DNA of 64,000 bases from Enterococcus sp. MMGLQ5-1 (GTDB taxonomy: Bacteria; Bacillota; Bacilli; Lactobacillales; Streptococcaceae): NCBI RefSeq assembly GCF_013155265.1, contig NZ_JABJXU010000008.1:1-64000 (forward strand), given 5' to 3'. Shown here piece by piece: positions 18,223 through 27,370 of this stretch. The notes under the pieces were generated by a model that did no database searches, was not told where the DNA came from, and was given only the letters and a program-made list of their open reading frames with translations. How positions within the stretch are numbered: position 1 is the stretch's first letter; the number at the start of each line of letters is the position of its first letter. A program made the position numbers and the translations under genes.

Positions 18223-19318
18223 CTGTTTCATCTTCTTTCGCATAATAATCATTTGTTTTCGGTAAAATAATATGAAATGTCGTTCCCTGATTTAAGATAC
18301 TATCAATTTTGATCGAGCCACCCACAATTTCAATAATCCGTTTAACTAGAGCGAGACCAAGACCATTCCCTTCAGTTGAGCGTGAGGTATCACCTTGATA
18401 AAATTTATCAAAAACATGGTTACGTGTGTTTTCATCCATACCACAACCAGTGTCGGAGATTGATACTTGAATTTCTTTTTCATTAGAATGCTGTGTTAAT
18501 CTAATCGAGCCACCTTTATCAGTAAATTTGACAGCATTGGATAAAAGATTAGTCCAAACCAGAGCAAGCAGCCCCTCATCAGAAGCAATTTTCACTGTTT
18601 CTTCAATATCTGCTTCAAACTCGATTTCCTTTTTCTCCCATTCATCTTCAAATTGTATGGCACAAGCACATAACTGGGCGTTCAGATCAAAAGTATCAGG
18701 CATTGATTGAATGGTTTGCTTTTCTAATTTATTTAATTTCAGCATATTTGTAATTAAATCAGAAAGACGCTTTGTAGCTTGTGTGATGCTATTTAGATAT
18801 ATTTCATGCCCTGTTTGTGAAATTTTTTGATTTCTCAATAACTCAGTGGTATTTTGAATAACTGCTAAGGGTGTTTTAATCTCATGGGAAACATCAGAAA
18901 AAAAATCAGTTTTTAAAACCTCTACACTGCCGAGCTCTTCAACCATTTTATTAAAATCTAATATCATCATATCCAGATAATCGTGTTTGTCAGCGGTGTG
19001 TAAGGGGGATACATAAACCGAAAAATCGCCCGTTGCTACTTTATTAGTTGCTTCTGCCAATTGAAGCATCGGCTTTTCATAGGTAGATTTTACCCGTTTT
19101 CCTGTATAAAGCGTTAGAGATAATGCGACGATTGCCCAATAGATTGTTGGTATAAAGACTTGGATTAGACTATTGATGTTATATTTATTCATAAAGACAA
19201 TCAAGCCGATGTGAACACCTGACATGAGAAGCAGTACTAAAAAAAAGGTTGTAAAAAGTGAAAGGGAAAATAGAGAATGTCCGTGTTGGATAGGCTGATC
19301 TGTTTTTTTCCTTTTCAT
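18197..19318 (-). CDS. Sensor histidine kinase
   Basis: 373 residues: two membrane segments near residues 18-38 and 48-68 with a very short outside loop, a HAMP-like linker, a dimerisation helix with the phospho-accepting His in DVSHEIKTPLAVIQNT, then an ATPase domain. The ATPase domain has N-box LLSNAVKFT, G1 SDTGCGMDEN and G2 GNGLGLALVK. The short extracytoplasmic loop resembles intramembrane-sensing kinases. The ATG overlaps the stop codon of the response regulator (ATGA), so the pair is translationally coupled. Signal unknown. Confidence 0.92.
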   Translation of the reverse strand: MKRKKTDQPIQHGHSLFSLSLFTTFFLVLLLMSGVHIGLIVFMNKYNINSLIQVFIPTIYWAIVALSLTLYTGKRVKSTYEKPMLQLAEATNKVATGDFSVYVSPLHTADKHDYLDMMILDFNKMVEELGSVEVLKTDFFSDVSHEIKTPLAVIQNTTELLRNQKISQTGHEIYLNSITQATKRLSDLITNMLKLNKLEKQTIQSMPDTFDLNAQLCACAIQFEDEWEKKEIEFEADIEETVKIASDEGLLALVWTNLLSNAVKFTDKGGSIRLTQHSNEKEIQVSISDTGCGMDENTRNHVFDKFYQGDTSRSTEGNGLGLALVKRIIEIVGGSIKIDSILNQGTTFHIILPKTNDYYAKEDETDEKKSTAE

Positions 19319-19986
19319 AGCAGTACCGCCTTGTAGCCAATGCCCCTAACAGTTTTGATTTCAAAGGCATCGCACTCTGAAAATTTATCTCTTAGCTTAG
19401 TAATATAAACATCGACTGCTCGCAAGCTTGTATCACTTTCTATTCCCCAGAATTCATCCATTAGCTGTGCTCTTGAGAATGTTTTCTTGGGATAGGATAA
19501 TAGCTTATATAAAATATTGAATTCTCTAGTTGTAATCGGTAGCTCCTCATCTTGGATAACAGCGGTCATTGCATCTGCATCCAGCTCAAGATTACCAACT
19601 ATTAATTTACGTGCCATTTCGATGTTTGCACGTCGCAGTAAGGCGCGCACTCTTAAAAGTAGCTCCCCGAGCTCAACTGGTTTAACCATATAATCATCTA
19701 TACCAAGCTGAAACCCCTTTTGCTTTGAAGTCAAATCTTCTTTTGCAGACATGAATAAAATAGGGATTTGCTTATTAACACGCCTGACACTTTCTGCAAA
19801 CTGAAAACCATCAACCTCTGGCATCATAATATCAGAGATAATGATTTCATAAAGATTATTATACATTTCTTCAAGTGCATCATTGGCACTTAAGCAGCCT
19901 TTTGCTTGGAAGCCGCTATCATTTAAATAAGTACATACTGTTTGATTTAGCTTCAAGTCATCCTCAACGACTAATATATTAACCAT
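19315..19986 (-). CDS. OmpR/PhoB-family response regulator
   Basis: 223 residues. The receiver domain has the acidic pair EDD near residue 8, the phospho-acceptor Asp in IIISDIMMPEVDG and the Lys of YMVKPVEL. The C-terminal winged helix ends with VDVYITKLRDKF and TVRGIGYKAVLL. First gene of the three-gene set with the kinase and the membrane protein. The upstream 370 bases hold the promoter region and the terminator of the next operon. Confidence 0.93.
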   Translation of the reverse strand: MVNILVVEDDLKLNQTVCTYLNDSGFQAKGCLSANDALEEMYNNLYEIIISDIMMPEVDGFQFAESVRRVNKQIPILFMSAKEDLTSKQKGFQLGIDDYMVKPVELGELLLRVRALLRRANIEMARKLIVGNLELDADAMTAVIQDEELPITTREFNILYKLLSYPKKTFSRAQLMDEFWGIESDTSLRAVDVYITKLRDKFSECDAFEIKTVRGIGYKAVLL

Positions 19987-20243
19987 GATTATTACATCCT
20001 CTCAATTCTTTCTAGCTATGCATATCATTCATTTGTTTACAATTCATTTCATTATTTAATTTATCATTTATATTTAAAATCTAATAACTATTATAAGTAT
20101 AATTTGGAAATATTCATATTGTGTTTTGGAATTGTTTCAAAATTGTTAAATAGCTTGAAATGTAAAAGCATGTTCTTCTCATATAGCTGATATTCATCGG
20201 CGCTATCGGGTGAATAAGTTTTATTGGCATTATAGCTGAACCT

Positions 20244-20288
20244 AAAAAACCTCAAAAGTTGAATTTTAAAATTTAACTTTTGGAGGTT
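20244..20288 (-). terminator. Terminator of the SnoaL-like gene
   Basis: AACCTCAAAAGTTGAATTTT is nearly perfectly complementary to the bases ending at 20288 (one bulge, one wobble). On the minus strand a run of T follows. It lies about 75 bases past the stop codon of the SnoaL-like gene. Confidence 0.75.
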
Positions 20289-20362
20289 ATTATTATTTAG
20301 CTGACTTGACTGTTAAAATTTTAATTGGCGAATTGATCACCATCTAAATTTAAGGTTAAAAA

Positions 20363-20773
20363 TTACGCTTCTAACGGATTTGTTGAAGTCGCCCATCCCT
20401 CAATTACACGAACACCGATTGGTGACGGATTTGCCTTAAAATGAACAAATTCAAATGATTCTTGTTCAAATTCTTTCTCCTGCTTTTTGTCCCAAATATA
20501 AGTTCGATAACGAATTGCACACCAATCATCTTTAATAATCATATTATGAAATTCACCCATTCTGATATCATAATTTTTAAAGAAGTCACCCATCAGCTTT
20601 TGATAACCAGCCATGTCTAAGCGCTGCCCATAGACATTGTAATGAGCATCTGGTTCATATAAGGTTTTACACCATTCTAACCAATTATCATAGCCGCCAT
20701 TCCAGTTTTTAAAACCAGTTTCCAAGCGATCTTTAATTTGAGCCTCTAATAAATTTTCAGTGTTTTTGTTCAT
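20363..20773 (-). CDS. SnoaL-like / NTF2-fold protein
   Basis: 136 residues. The pattern WLEWCKTLYEPDAHYNVYGQRLDMAGYQKL, then a strand-rich C-terminal half with RYRTYIWDKK and VIEGWATST, fits a SnoaL-like cone fold (compared here in pieces). Such proteins include polyketide cyclases, isomerases and many uncharacterised members, so no reaction can be assigned. The ATG follows AAGGAAAC. Monocistronic. Confidence 0.6.
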   Translation of the reverse strand: MNKNTENLLEAQIKDRLETGFKNWNGGYDNWLEWCKTLYEPDAHYNVYGQRLDMAGYQKLMGDFFKNYDIRMGEFHNMIIKDDWCAIRYRTYIWDKKQEKEFEQESFEFVHFKANPSPIGVRVIEGWATSTNPLEA

Positions 20774-21569
20774 CTGAGTTTCCTTTCTTAATTCTGCTTT
20801 TTATCACATATTTCTAGCCTACTTGTGATAATTAATAAATAATCAACATATTTCTATTAGGATATTGCATAGATTATAATTAAGTTGATTTACATTTAAG
20901 TTACCTCCTTATATTTGATAAACTAAGTTTAAAAATTATTTATTAGAAATTTAATGCAATTTTGTTTCGGAAATATTAATAATGATGATTTTCTATATTT
21001 TGATTTTTTGGGTAAGAAGGATGGAGAAAAGAAGTTATTGATAATTGAAAAATATTCATAAGTCTGCTTAGATGATAGGGTATTTGTTAACAATACTTGT
21101 CATAATGGTATCTTTGACGATATCATGCTGGACGAGCTGTTATTTAAAAATATTTTTGGTCGCTCTATTGGTGTATTCGCAGCTTTGTACTTGCAAAGTT
21201 GTATGTTAAATCGACGATTTTGAGGGCGCATGCAAAGTGCGCGTCATTATGATATCAATGACATCGAAAAAAGAAGATCGGATAAAAGACGTTTAACGAC
21301 GTAGAAAAAAGGTGCAGACTCTCTCTGATTAAAACTGTGAAAAATAGACAAGTCATTCATTTATACAGTCAGACGTTTTCTGTCTGACCGAATGACATAT
21401 CTATTTGAACCGTTTTGAGAGAGAAAGCCCGTAATTTAAAAATAATACGAAAGGGGTTAGGACTTTTGTCCCAACCCCACAGGTCAAACAGTTGGGTTTC
21501 AAATTATTGCATTTGAGGCTCTGAGTATTCTTGATAGTGCTTTAAGAGCATTATTTAAAGCAAATAGAA
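20774..21569. other. Gene-free stretch with a family A repeat
   Basis: About 800 bases without a convincing gene. The right part holds family A copy 2. A small hairpin GCGCATGCAAAGTGCGC lies near 21,228. The rest is AT-rich and unassigned. Confidence 0.5.
21280..21473. repeat. Family A MITE-like repeat, copy 2
   Basis: The left end is decayed (GGATAAAAGACG instead of GGGACAAAAGACG) and the right end is intact (CTTTTGTCCCA). It shares GACGTTTAACGACGTAGAAAA with copy 3. With copy 1 it shares CTCTCTGATTAAAACTGTGA and the TCAGTCAGACG...CTGACCG hairpin. The right end folds as GGGGTTAGGAC/GTCCCAACCCC. Confidence 0.65.
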
Positions 21570-23426
21570 TTATTTATGATGCCAATTTGGCTTAGGGATT
21601 AGCCGAGCAGAATTCAGTATAAAAATTGACTCACTGATTACATGAATTAATGCTGCCGATATTGGTGTTAAAAAGCCAAATGCTGCAAGGCACATACCGA
21701 TGATATCTATGGTTAATGTTCCTAAAAAATTAAACACTAAAATTCGATTGACCCTTTTTGAAAGCACTAAAAGATTGGTTAAATCGGTTATTTTTGAACT
21801 AACGAGAATAATTTTGGCTGACTCTCTGGCGATGGCAGTACCACTTCCCATTGCAATGCCTACATCTGCTTGAGCTAAGGCAGGTGCATCATTAACCCCA
21901 TCACCAACCATTGCAACCAGATGTCCTTGTTTTTTTTCTTTGTCAATAATTGCGAGCTTATCGACTGGCATTAATTGTGCATATACCTTGTCAATCTCCA
22001 GCGCTTTGGCAATCTCCAGCGCAGTTTTTTTAGTATCACCAGTCAGCATAATTACTCTTAATCCAAGCTTTTTTAAGCTTTTGATGCCTTCCTTTGAGGT
22101 TTCGCGAATTTCATCGGTCAAGTAAATTTTTCCACTAAACTGATCGTTGATTACAATATAAACGACAATGCTGTGCTGATGATTTGACTCAGTATCAATT
22201 GAAGCACCATTAATTAAGGTTGCATTGCCTATTTCAATTTGTTGTTCATTAACAATGGACCTTAAGCCGATGCCCGGTTGATTTTCAAAATAAGTTGGCT
22301 CAATTAATTCTAATCCTTGGGCCTGAGCCGAAGCAATAATGGCTTTTCCTAAGGGATGCTCAGAGTGCCATTCAGCACTTGCTGCAAGCTGAAGTAGCTC
22401 ATCTTCGGTAAATTTGCCAGTACCTTCAATAGCCACTACTTTTGGATTACCATTGGTCAATGTTCCAGTTTTGTCGAAAATAACGGTATCAATCTTAGCG
22501 AGCGTCTCCATAGATTCTCCGCCTTTAACAAAGGCGCCATTATTTGCTGCTCTAGCAATTGAAGCTAGTAGTGCCAACGGTGTGCCCGCTGCGATACCGC
22601 AAGCACCAGCAACGATAATTACGTCAATGGCGCTGTGTAAATTTCTTGTTATGATCCAAGTTAAAATCGCACCAATAACAGCAGTATAGACAAGATAGGC
22701 CGCAAATTTGTCGGCTAAACGCTGAACGGGCGCCTTAGAAGCCTGCGCATCTCTGACAGCAGAAATGATTTGTCCATATGAAGAATTTGGACCAATTCGA
22801 TCAGCTCGCACCTCTAAGATCCCATTTCCATTAACAGAGCCAGCATAAATATAGTCATCCTTGGTTACGTCAACAGGCATTGATTCTCCAGTAATCCTAG
22901 CTTGATTGACGGTAGAAAAGCCGGTCAAAACGATTCCATCAACAGGAATTCGGTCACCGGGTGAAATAATAACAATATCATTTAGTGAAACATCATCGAG
23001 TGAAACAGTGGTGATTTCAGCTGTATCCTTTTGCTTAATCTTTACTTTTTGCGGTAAAAAAGCGAGTAAATTACTTAAAGACGCTTCACCCTGTGCCATG
23101 CATAAATCTTCTAATATTTCAGCAACTAATACAAACAGGGTAATCACCAATGAAGTAGTACCCTGACCAATCGAAGCAGCTGCAATGATAGCGATGAGCA
23201 TTGATAAATCCATGCTCATTTTTTTCGCTTGGATATCCTCCCATGATTCCATGATAATTGGCCAACAACCAACGATTAAACCAATTGCTGTTAACAATAT
23301 TATTAATATTTTATTACTTGGCTGAGTCATACTGATTGTCAATACAAGACCAGCAATTAGCGCTGTAAAAATAACACGATATATATCCTTAGGATCAATT
23401 CTTGATAAAAGTATTTGTTTATTCAT
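21570..23426 (-). CDS. P1B-like heavy-metal P-type ATPase without a CPC motif
   Basis: 618 residues. It pumps an unknown metal ion across the membrane using ATP. Visible motifs are TGES (actuator), DKTGTLTNG (phosphorylated Asp near 318), HP-containing SEWHSEHPLG, MLTGD, and GDGVNDAPALAQADVGIAMG. There is no N-terminal metal-binding domain. In the membrane helix before the phosphorylation domain, the usual CPC is replaced by Gly-Ala-Cys (VAGACGIAAGTPLA, residues 272-285), so the metal specificity cannot be inferred from known subgroups. The ATG is set by GGAGG. A GC-tract operator-like sequence lies upstream. Monocistronic. Confidence 0.88.
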   Translation of the reverse strand: MNKQILLSRIDPKDIYRVIFTALIAGLVLTISMTQPSNKILIILLTAIGLIVGCWPIIMESWEDIQAKKMSMDLSMLIAIIAAASIGQGTTSLVITLFVLVAEILEDLCMAQGEASLSNLLAFLPQKVKIKQKDTAEITTVSLDDVSLNDIVIISPGDRIPVDGIVLTGFSTVNQARITGESMPVDVTKDDYIYAGSVNGNGILEVRADRIGPNSSYGQIISAVRDAQASKAPVQRLADKFAAYLVYTAVIGAILTWIITRNLHSAIDVIIVAGACGIAAGTPLALLASIARAANNGAFVKGGESMETLAKIDTVIFDKTGTLTNGNPKVVAIEGTGKFTEDELLQLAASAEWHSEHPLGKAIIASAQAQGLELIEPTYFENQPGIGLRSIVNEQQIEIGNATLINGASIDTESNHQHSIVVYIVINDQFSGKIYLTDEIRETSKEGIKSLKKLGLRVIMLTGDTKKTALEIAKALEIDKVYAQLMPVDKLAIIDKEKKQGHLVAMVGDGVNDAPALAQADVGIAMGSGTAIARESAKIILVSSKITDLTNLLVLSKRVNRILVFNFLGTLTIDIIGMCLAAFGFLTPISAALIHVISESIFILNSARLIPKPNWHHK

Positions 23427-23483
23427 GTTTTACCTCCATATTTTTCTGCTAAAGGAATATTTATTGTGTAAAATATAATAAAA

Positions 23484-23500
23484 ATACCCCTATACCCTAT
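23484..23500. promoter_or_regulatory. Possible metal-repressor operator upstream of the P-type ATPase
   Basis: ATACCCCTATACCCTAT lies about 60 bases upstream of the ATPase start, embedded in AT-rich DNA. The C-tracts flanking TATA recall CsoR/RcnR-class sites, but the arrangement is a direct repeat (TATACCC-like) rather than a clean palindrome, so this is tentative. Confidence 0.3.
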
Positions 23501-23705
23501 AATGTTAATCCTCATTTATATCGAAGTCAAGATTTTTCAAGAATTAAGAAGTGATAATGAATACCGGTCTTGTGCTTGATTAGTCGGCACAAATAATTAA
23601 TTTTAAAAAGTGCTTATTGATAAAGATGTTTGCTGAAGCTAGAGAGATTTAAAATGGATCGAGGCTTATTTATTATCTATTTACAATTTTTAATGTATTT
23701 TTTGT

Positions 23706-23711
23706 TATAAT
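23706..23711 (+). promoter_or_regulatory. -10 element of the rimM-trmD operon
   Basis: TATAAT about 36 bases before the rimM start. A TTTACA lies upstream but with a 20-base spacer, so the -35 is uncertain. Confidence 0.5.
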
Positions 23712-23746
23712 GAAGTCAAGACAATTATTAACATAGAGGACGGCAT

Positions 23747-24268
23747 ATGACTGAATATTTAAATGTAGGTAAAATTGTAAATACGCAAGGTATAAAAGGA
23801 GAAGTACGTGTAATTTCTCAAACAGATTTTCCCGAGCTACGTTATCAAACCGGAAATACTTTAACGTTGTTTCAAGCTGATAAACAGCCTATAAAATTGA
23901 CAGTTAAGAGTCATAGAAAGCATAAAAATTTTGATTTATTGAGTTTTGAAGGACATTATTCGATTAATGATGTTGAGAAATATCGTGATGGTATTTTGAA
24001 AGTTGAAAAATCTGATGGCAGTGAGCTACCAGAAAATGAATATTATTATCATCAAATTATTGGCCTAGCAGTAATTACAACAACGGGTGAAACAATTGGC
24101 AGGATTAAGGAAATTTTGTCACCTGGTGCAAATGATGTATGGGTAATTGCTCGTTCTGGTAAAAAGGACGCCTTGATTCCCTATATTGAATCAGTTGTTA
24201 AGGCAATCGATTTGGATGAAAATACGGTTACGATTGAGTTGATGGAAGGGTTAATCGATGAAAATTGA
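23747..24268 (+). CDS. rimM: Ribosome maturation factor RimM
   Basis: 173 residues. The N-terminal domain ([19 protein letters not shown]) and the C-terminal PRC-barrel ([34 protein letters not shown]) are standard. It aids maturation of the 30S head with S19. Ribosome binding site AGAGGAC. It overlaps trmD by 11 bases. Confidence 0.95.
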   Translation: MTEYLNVGKIVNTQGIKGEVRVISQTDFPELRYQTGNTLTLFQADKQPIKLTVKSHRKHKNFDLLSFEGHYSINDVEKYRDGILKVEKSDGSELPENEYYYHQIIGLAVITTTGETIGRIKEILSPGANDVWVIARSGKKDALIPYIESVVKAIDLDENTVTIELMEGLIDEN

Positions 24269-24980
24269 TATTTTGACCATTTTTCCAGAAATGTTTGATG
24301 TTCTGAATCATTCAATGATTGGTAAGGCACAGGAAAAAGGTCTTGTCGAGCTTGAAACGGTTAATTTTCGGCAATTTGCGACAAATAACCAAAAGCATGT
24401 GGATGATTATCCATATGGTGGTGGTGAGGGAATGCTATTATTACCGCAGCCGATTTTTGATGCTTTTGAGAGTATTGACGGTGCAAAGAAACGTGTGATT
24501 TTAATGGATCCGGCTGGCGAACAATTTACCCAAAAAAAAGCTGAGGAATTTGCTTTAGAGGATCAGCTTGTTTTTATTTGTGGACATTATGAAGGCTATG
24601 ATGAGCGGATTAAGACCTTGGTTACTGACGAGATTTCGCTGGGCGATTTTGTTTTAACTGGTGGTGAGATGGCGGCAATTTCAGTTATTGATGCGACTGT
24701 TCGTTTGATTCCAGAGGTTTTGGGGCAGGCAGCCTCGCATCAAAATGACTCGTTTTCAAGTGGATTACTAGAATATCCACAGTATACACGACCAGCAAGC
24801 TTTAAAGGTATGAGTGTACCAGAGGTTTTGACATCAGGTAATCATGAGAAAATCCGTCAATGGCGCTTAAGGGAGAGCTTGAGAAAAACGAAGCTAAGAA
24901 GACCAGATTTATTGGAAAATTATTCACTTTCAGATGAAATGAAACAAATCTTAGCTGAAATTGAAGTAGAAAAGGGCTAG
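24258..24980 (+). CDS. trmD: tRNA (guanine37-N1)-methyltransferase
   Basis: 240 residues. It methylates G37 next to the anticodon to prevent frameshifting. The trefoil-knot SAM site is seen as [28 protein letters not shown] and [23 protein letters not shown] is the N-terminal signature. It overlaps rimM and ends before a good terminator. Confidence 0.96.
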   Translation: MKIDILTIFPEMFDVLNHSMIGKAQEKGLVELETVNFRQFATNNQKHVDDYPYGGGEGMLLLPQPIFDAFESIDGAKKRVILMDPAGEQFTQKKAEEFALEDQLVFICGHYEGYDERIKTLVTDEISLGDFVLTGGEMAAISVIDATVRLIPEVLGQAASHQNDSFSSGLLEYPQYTRPASFKGMSVPEVLTSGNHEKIRQWRLRESLRKTKLRRPDLLENYSLSDEMKQILAEIEVEKG

Positions 24981-25042
24981 ATATTCTTATTCAATCAGCT
25001 ATGGCTTAGTTTTTTGACTGCTTGATAGTAAAATATATCTTT

Positions 25043-25069
25043 ACAGTTGTCGTAAGACAACTGTTTTTC
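25043..25069 (+). terminator. Rho-independent terminator of rimM-trmD
   Basis: ACAGTTGTC, loop GTAA, GACAACTGT, then five T. Confidence 0.9.
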
Positions 25070-25333
25070 TGTATATTGAGGCTTTAATCTGTTATTTTCT
25101 TAATACGTAAAACTGGATTGAATTTACAGCCACGATTTATTAATAATTATTTAATTGGAATATGAAGTGTGCCTTTAGGAACTAATTTTTATCACAGAGG
25201 GACAAATAGATATAATGTATTTATAATTGAAATAAAAACAATGTATATAAAAATAACAATTATCCAATCCCATAATGCTATAATAAAACTATTAAGCTAA
25301 ATTGAATACAAAAATCCACTGGGAGGGTAACGG

Positions 25334-25402
25334 ATGGTAAAGAAAGATTTAAAATACACGATTGGGTTAGATATTGGAACAAATAGCGTGGATTCTATTT
25401 AA
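25334..25402 (+). pseudogene. cas9: cas9 5' remnant (22 codons, RuvC-I motif)
   Basis: A short frame begins with ATG behind GGGAGGG and reads MVKKDLKYTIGLDIGTNSV before diverging to DSI and a stop. Type II Cas9 proteins start with K-K-x-Y-x-IGLDIGTNSVGWAV, and the Asp of GLDIGTNS is the RuvC catalytic Asp. Identity ends exactly before the expected GWA. The rest of the gene, about 1,000-1,350 codons, is absent. No CRISPR repeat, tracrRNA-like sequence, cas1 or cas2 was recognised nearby. I read this as the scar of a deletion of a type II CRISPR-Cas locus. FGGY kinases share a GxDIGT motif but not the TNSV ending. Confidence 0.7.
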
Positions 25403-25477
25403 TTGATAGATTTAGTTGTGAATGGGTTGATTTTATTGATATAATTCTGATAATTAAATTAGTGGAGCGTGTTAGAT

Positions 25478-27370
25478 ATGAAAGAACAAGAGGGTGAAGA
25501 TTTTAGAATTACAGGGCTATTAAATTCTGTGCGAAGTTTATTTGGGCTATCTAAAAAAGAAAATACGCTAAATAAAGAACGCGTTAAAGAAGATGAAGCT
25601 TTAAATAACAAGCGAGAGATTAAACGGATTGATAATTCTGTAGATTCGCTAAATAGAAATGCTATAGTGCCAAAAAATAGTATGACCACCTCAGAAGCAA
25701 TAAATGCTTCTTCACCTGTATCGTTTTCTTTGAATCATCGATTTGAATTGTATCCTGAAAATAGACGAAGACCAGTTAATAAAAAAGTATATGAAAATTG
25801 TTTTTTTCATTTGATTTATAATACTAAAAATAATGCTTTAACTATTGAAAACAAAGGGGATTTAATTTATTCTGCTATTCCATATGATACTGCTCGGAAT
25901 TATATTCAAAAAGCAGCTATCCAGTCGTTATTACACCCAGATGGCACTCGTAAGTATATTGAAAGGCACAGAAGTAACTTAGAGAAGTATTTAGCTCTTT
26001 CGCTTTCTCAGATATCTAGCAAGAGAGTAAGTACAGCTTCAAAAGCAGTGCATGACGCCTATCAGATGATATTTCAAAATCCGCTATTTCAAATACAAAT
26101 TCTTGGCAGACTGATGCAGCATGATGAAACAGGACCTATTTCAGCAAATTTACCTGGAAAATTTTTGTTCTCTGAAAATGTAAATACCGGAATTTCGGCT
26201 TATGTCGCTGAATATTTAAAATTTGTTGTTGAACTAACACAGCAGCTACCAATAACGACTGATGGCAGAAATGTCCATCTGATTGAAGGAGAAAGTGCTG
26301 ATATCGAAGATTATTTAAATAGAGATTCAGATATATCGGCTGGAGCAGAGTTGATGCCAAGTAGTCTAAAAAATGAATTGATAGCTTTTCAAGCTATCTC
26401 TTCACCTCAAGATATGATCAATCGGCCACTTTTACGTTCAGATGTGGGGAAACAAGTAAGTGCAGTAAGAAAAAACTATGTGGCACATAGCCAACATCCC
26501 CAAAAGCTTGAAAAATACTTTGACAATGTACTTTCAACAGAAAATAAGAATAAAATTAACGTCGTTTCAGACATTCATACATTAAGTGGTAAACTACCAT
26601 TTACAAATCGTAATTTCAATATATTGGTGGGTGATGTTTCGGATTCAAATTCAAGCGACAAAGATATTAGAGGGTTGTATTTAATAGGAAATCATGAGCT
26701 ATCCGATATACTTTCTAATGCTGAAATATTAATGAAAAAGGAGTGGGATACTTTTCGTGAATATGAATGGTTTAAGGACTTAATAATAGACCCAGACCAA
26801 TCATGGCCAAAACTACCGTTAGGAGACCATTATTTTTATCAGATAATACAAGCAGAGATTTCGTCTCGATATCCTAAAATGATTATTTTGAATAATGAGA
26901 CTGCAATATATAAAGGTGTTCGATACATTGGATTGACTATCCCGGTTGCTTTAGTAGCTAGAAAAATGCAGCTACAAGCGTTTATCTTCAATCAGTTGAA
27001 GCGACTACTGGGCGGTGACACAACGACTCCAACGGTTATTGTTTCGCACGCTCCTTTGTTCAATGAACTAAGTATGTTGTCACCGAATAGTCGTTCTTAT
27101 CGAAAAGAATATCATTGTGAAAATGATGGAATACTTAATTTATTCAATGATTTTAATATCATTGGCGCAATTCATGGTCATCATCATATTCCAGCTTCGT
27201 CTGGCAGGTCGAAAATAGTTAATTTTGCAGGAAAAAAACTGTTTGTTGTCTGTTCAATTTATTCAAATATAAATACAGGATTTGAATTAGCCGATTTGTT
27301 GCCCGACGAATCAAGTAATCAGTGGGTAAGAAAAGTGATTAAAAATGGAGGTGGGACAAAAGACGTTTAA
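25478..27370 (+). CDS. Large protein with C-terminal calcineurin-like metallophosphoesterase domain
   Basis: About 630 residues. The last 270 contain the ordered metallophosphoesterase motifs VVSDIHT, ILVGDVSDSN, IGNHE, VSHAP and GAIHGHHH, so metal-dependent hydrolysis of a phosphoester (nucleotide, nucleic acid or protein) is expected. The first 350 residues are charged and partly helical, and I do not recognise them. The ATG at 25478 follows GGAG at ten bases; a GTG at 25469 is also possible. The last residues (GGGTKDV) and the stop are encoded by an inserted family A repeat, so the original C-terminus may be altered. It stands alone just after the cas9 remnant. A defence or nucleic-acid role is conceivable but not shown. 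Confidence 0.7.
   Translation: MKEQEGEDFRITGLLNSVRSLFGLSKKENTLNKERVKEDEALNNKREIKRIDNSVDSLNRNAIVPKNSMTTSEAINASSPVSFSLNHRFELYPENRRRPVNKKVYENCFFHLIYNTKNNALTIENKGDLIYSAIPYDTARNYIQKAAIQSLLHPDGTRKYIERHRSNLEKYLALSLSQISSKRVSTASKAVHDAYQMIFQNPLFQIQILGRLMQHDETGPISANLPGKFLFSENVNTGISAYVAEYLKFVVELTQQLPITTDGRNVHLIEGESADIEDYLNRDSDISAGAELMPSSLKNELIAFQAISSPQDMINRPLLRSDVGKQVSAVRKNYVAHSQHPQKLEKYFDNVLSTENKNKINVVSDIHTLSGKLPFTNRNFNILVGDVSDSNSSDKDIRGLYLIGNHELSDILSNAEILMKKEWDTFREYEWFKDLIIDPDQSWPKLPLGDHYFYQIIQAEISSRYPKMIILNNETAIYKGVRYIGLTIPVALVARKMQLQAFIFNQLKRLLGGDTTTPTVIVSHAPLFNELSMLSPNSRSYRKEYHCENDGILNLFNDFNIIGAIHGHHHIPASSGRSKIVNFAGKKLFVVCSIYSNINTGFELADLLPDESSNQWVRKVIKNGGGTKDV

Noticed and set aside
25081-25333. Possible tracrRNA or CRISPR repeats near the cas9 remnant
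   Set aside because: I searched by eye for GTTTTAGAGC-type repeats and an anti-repeat and found none; the stretch is plain AT-rich DNA.
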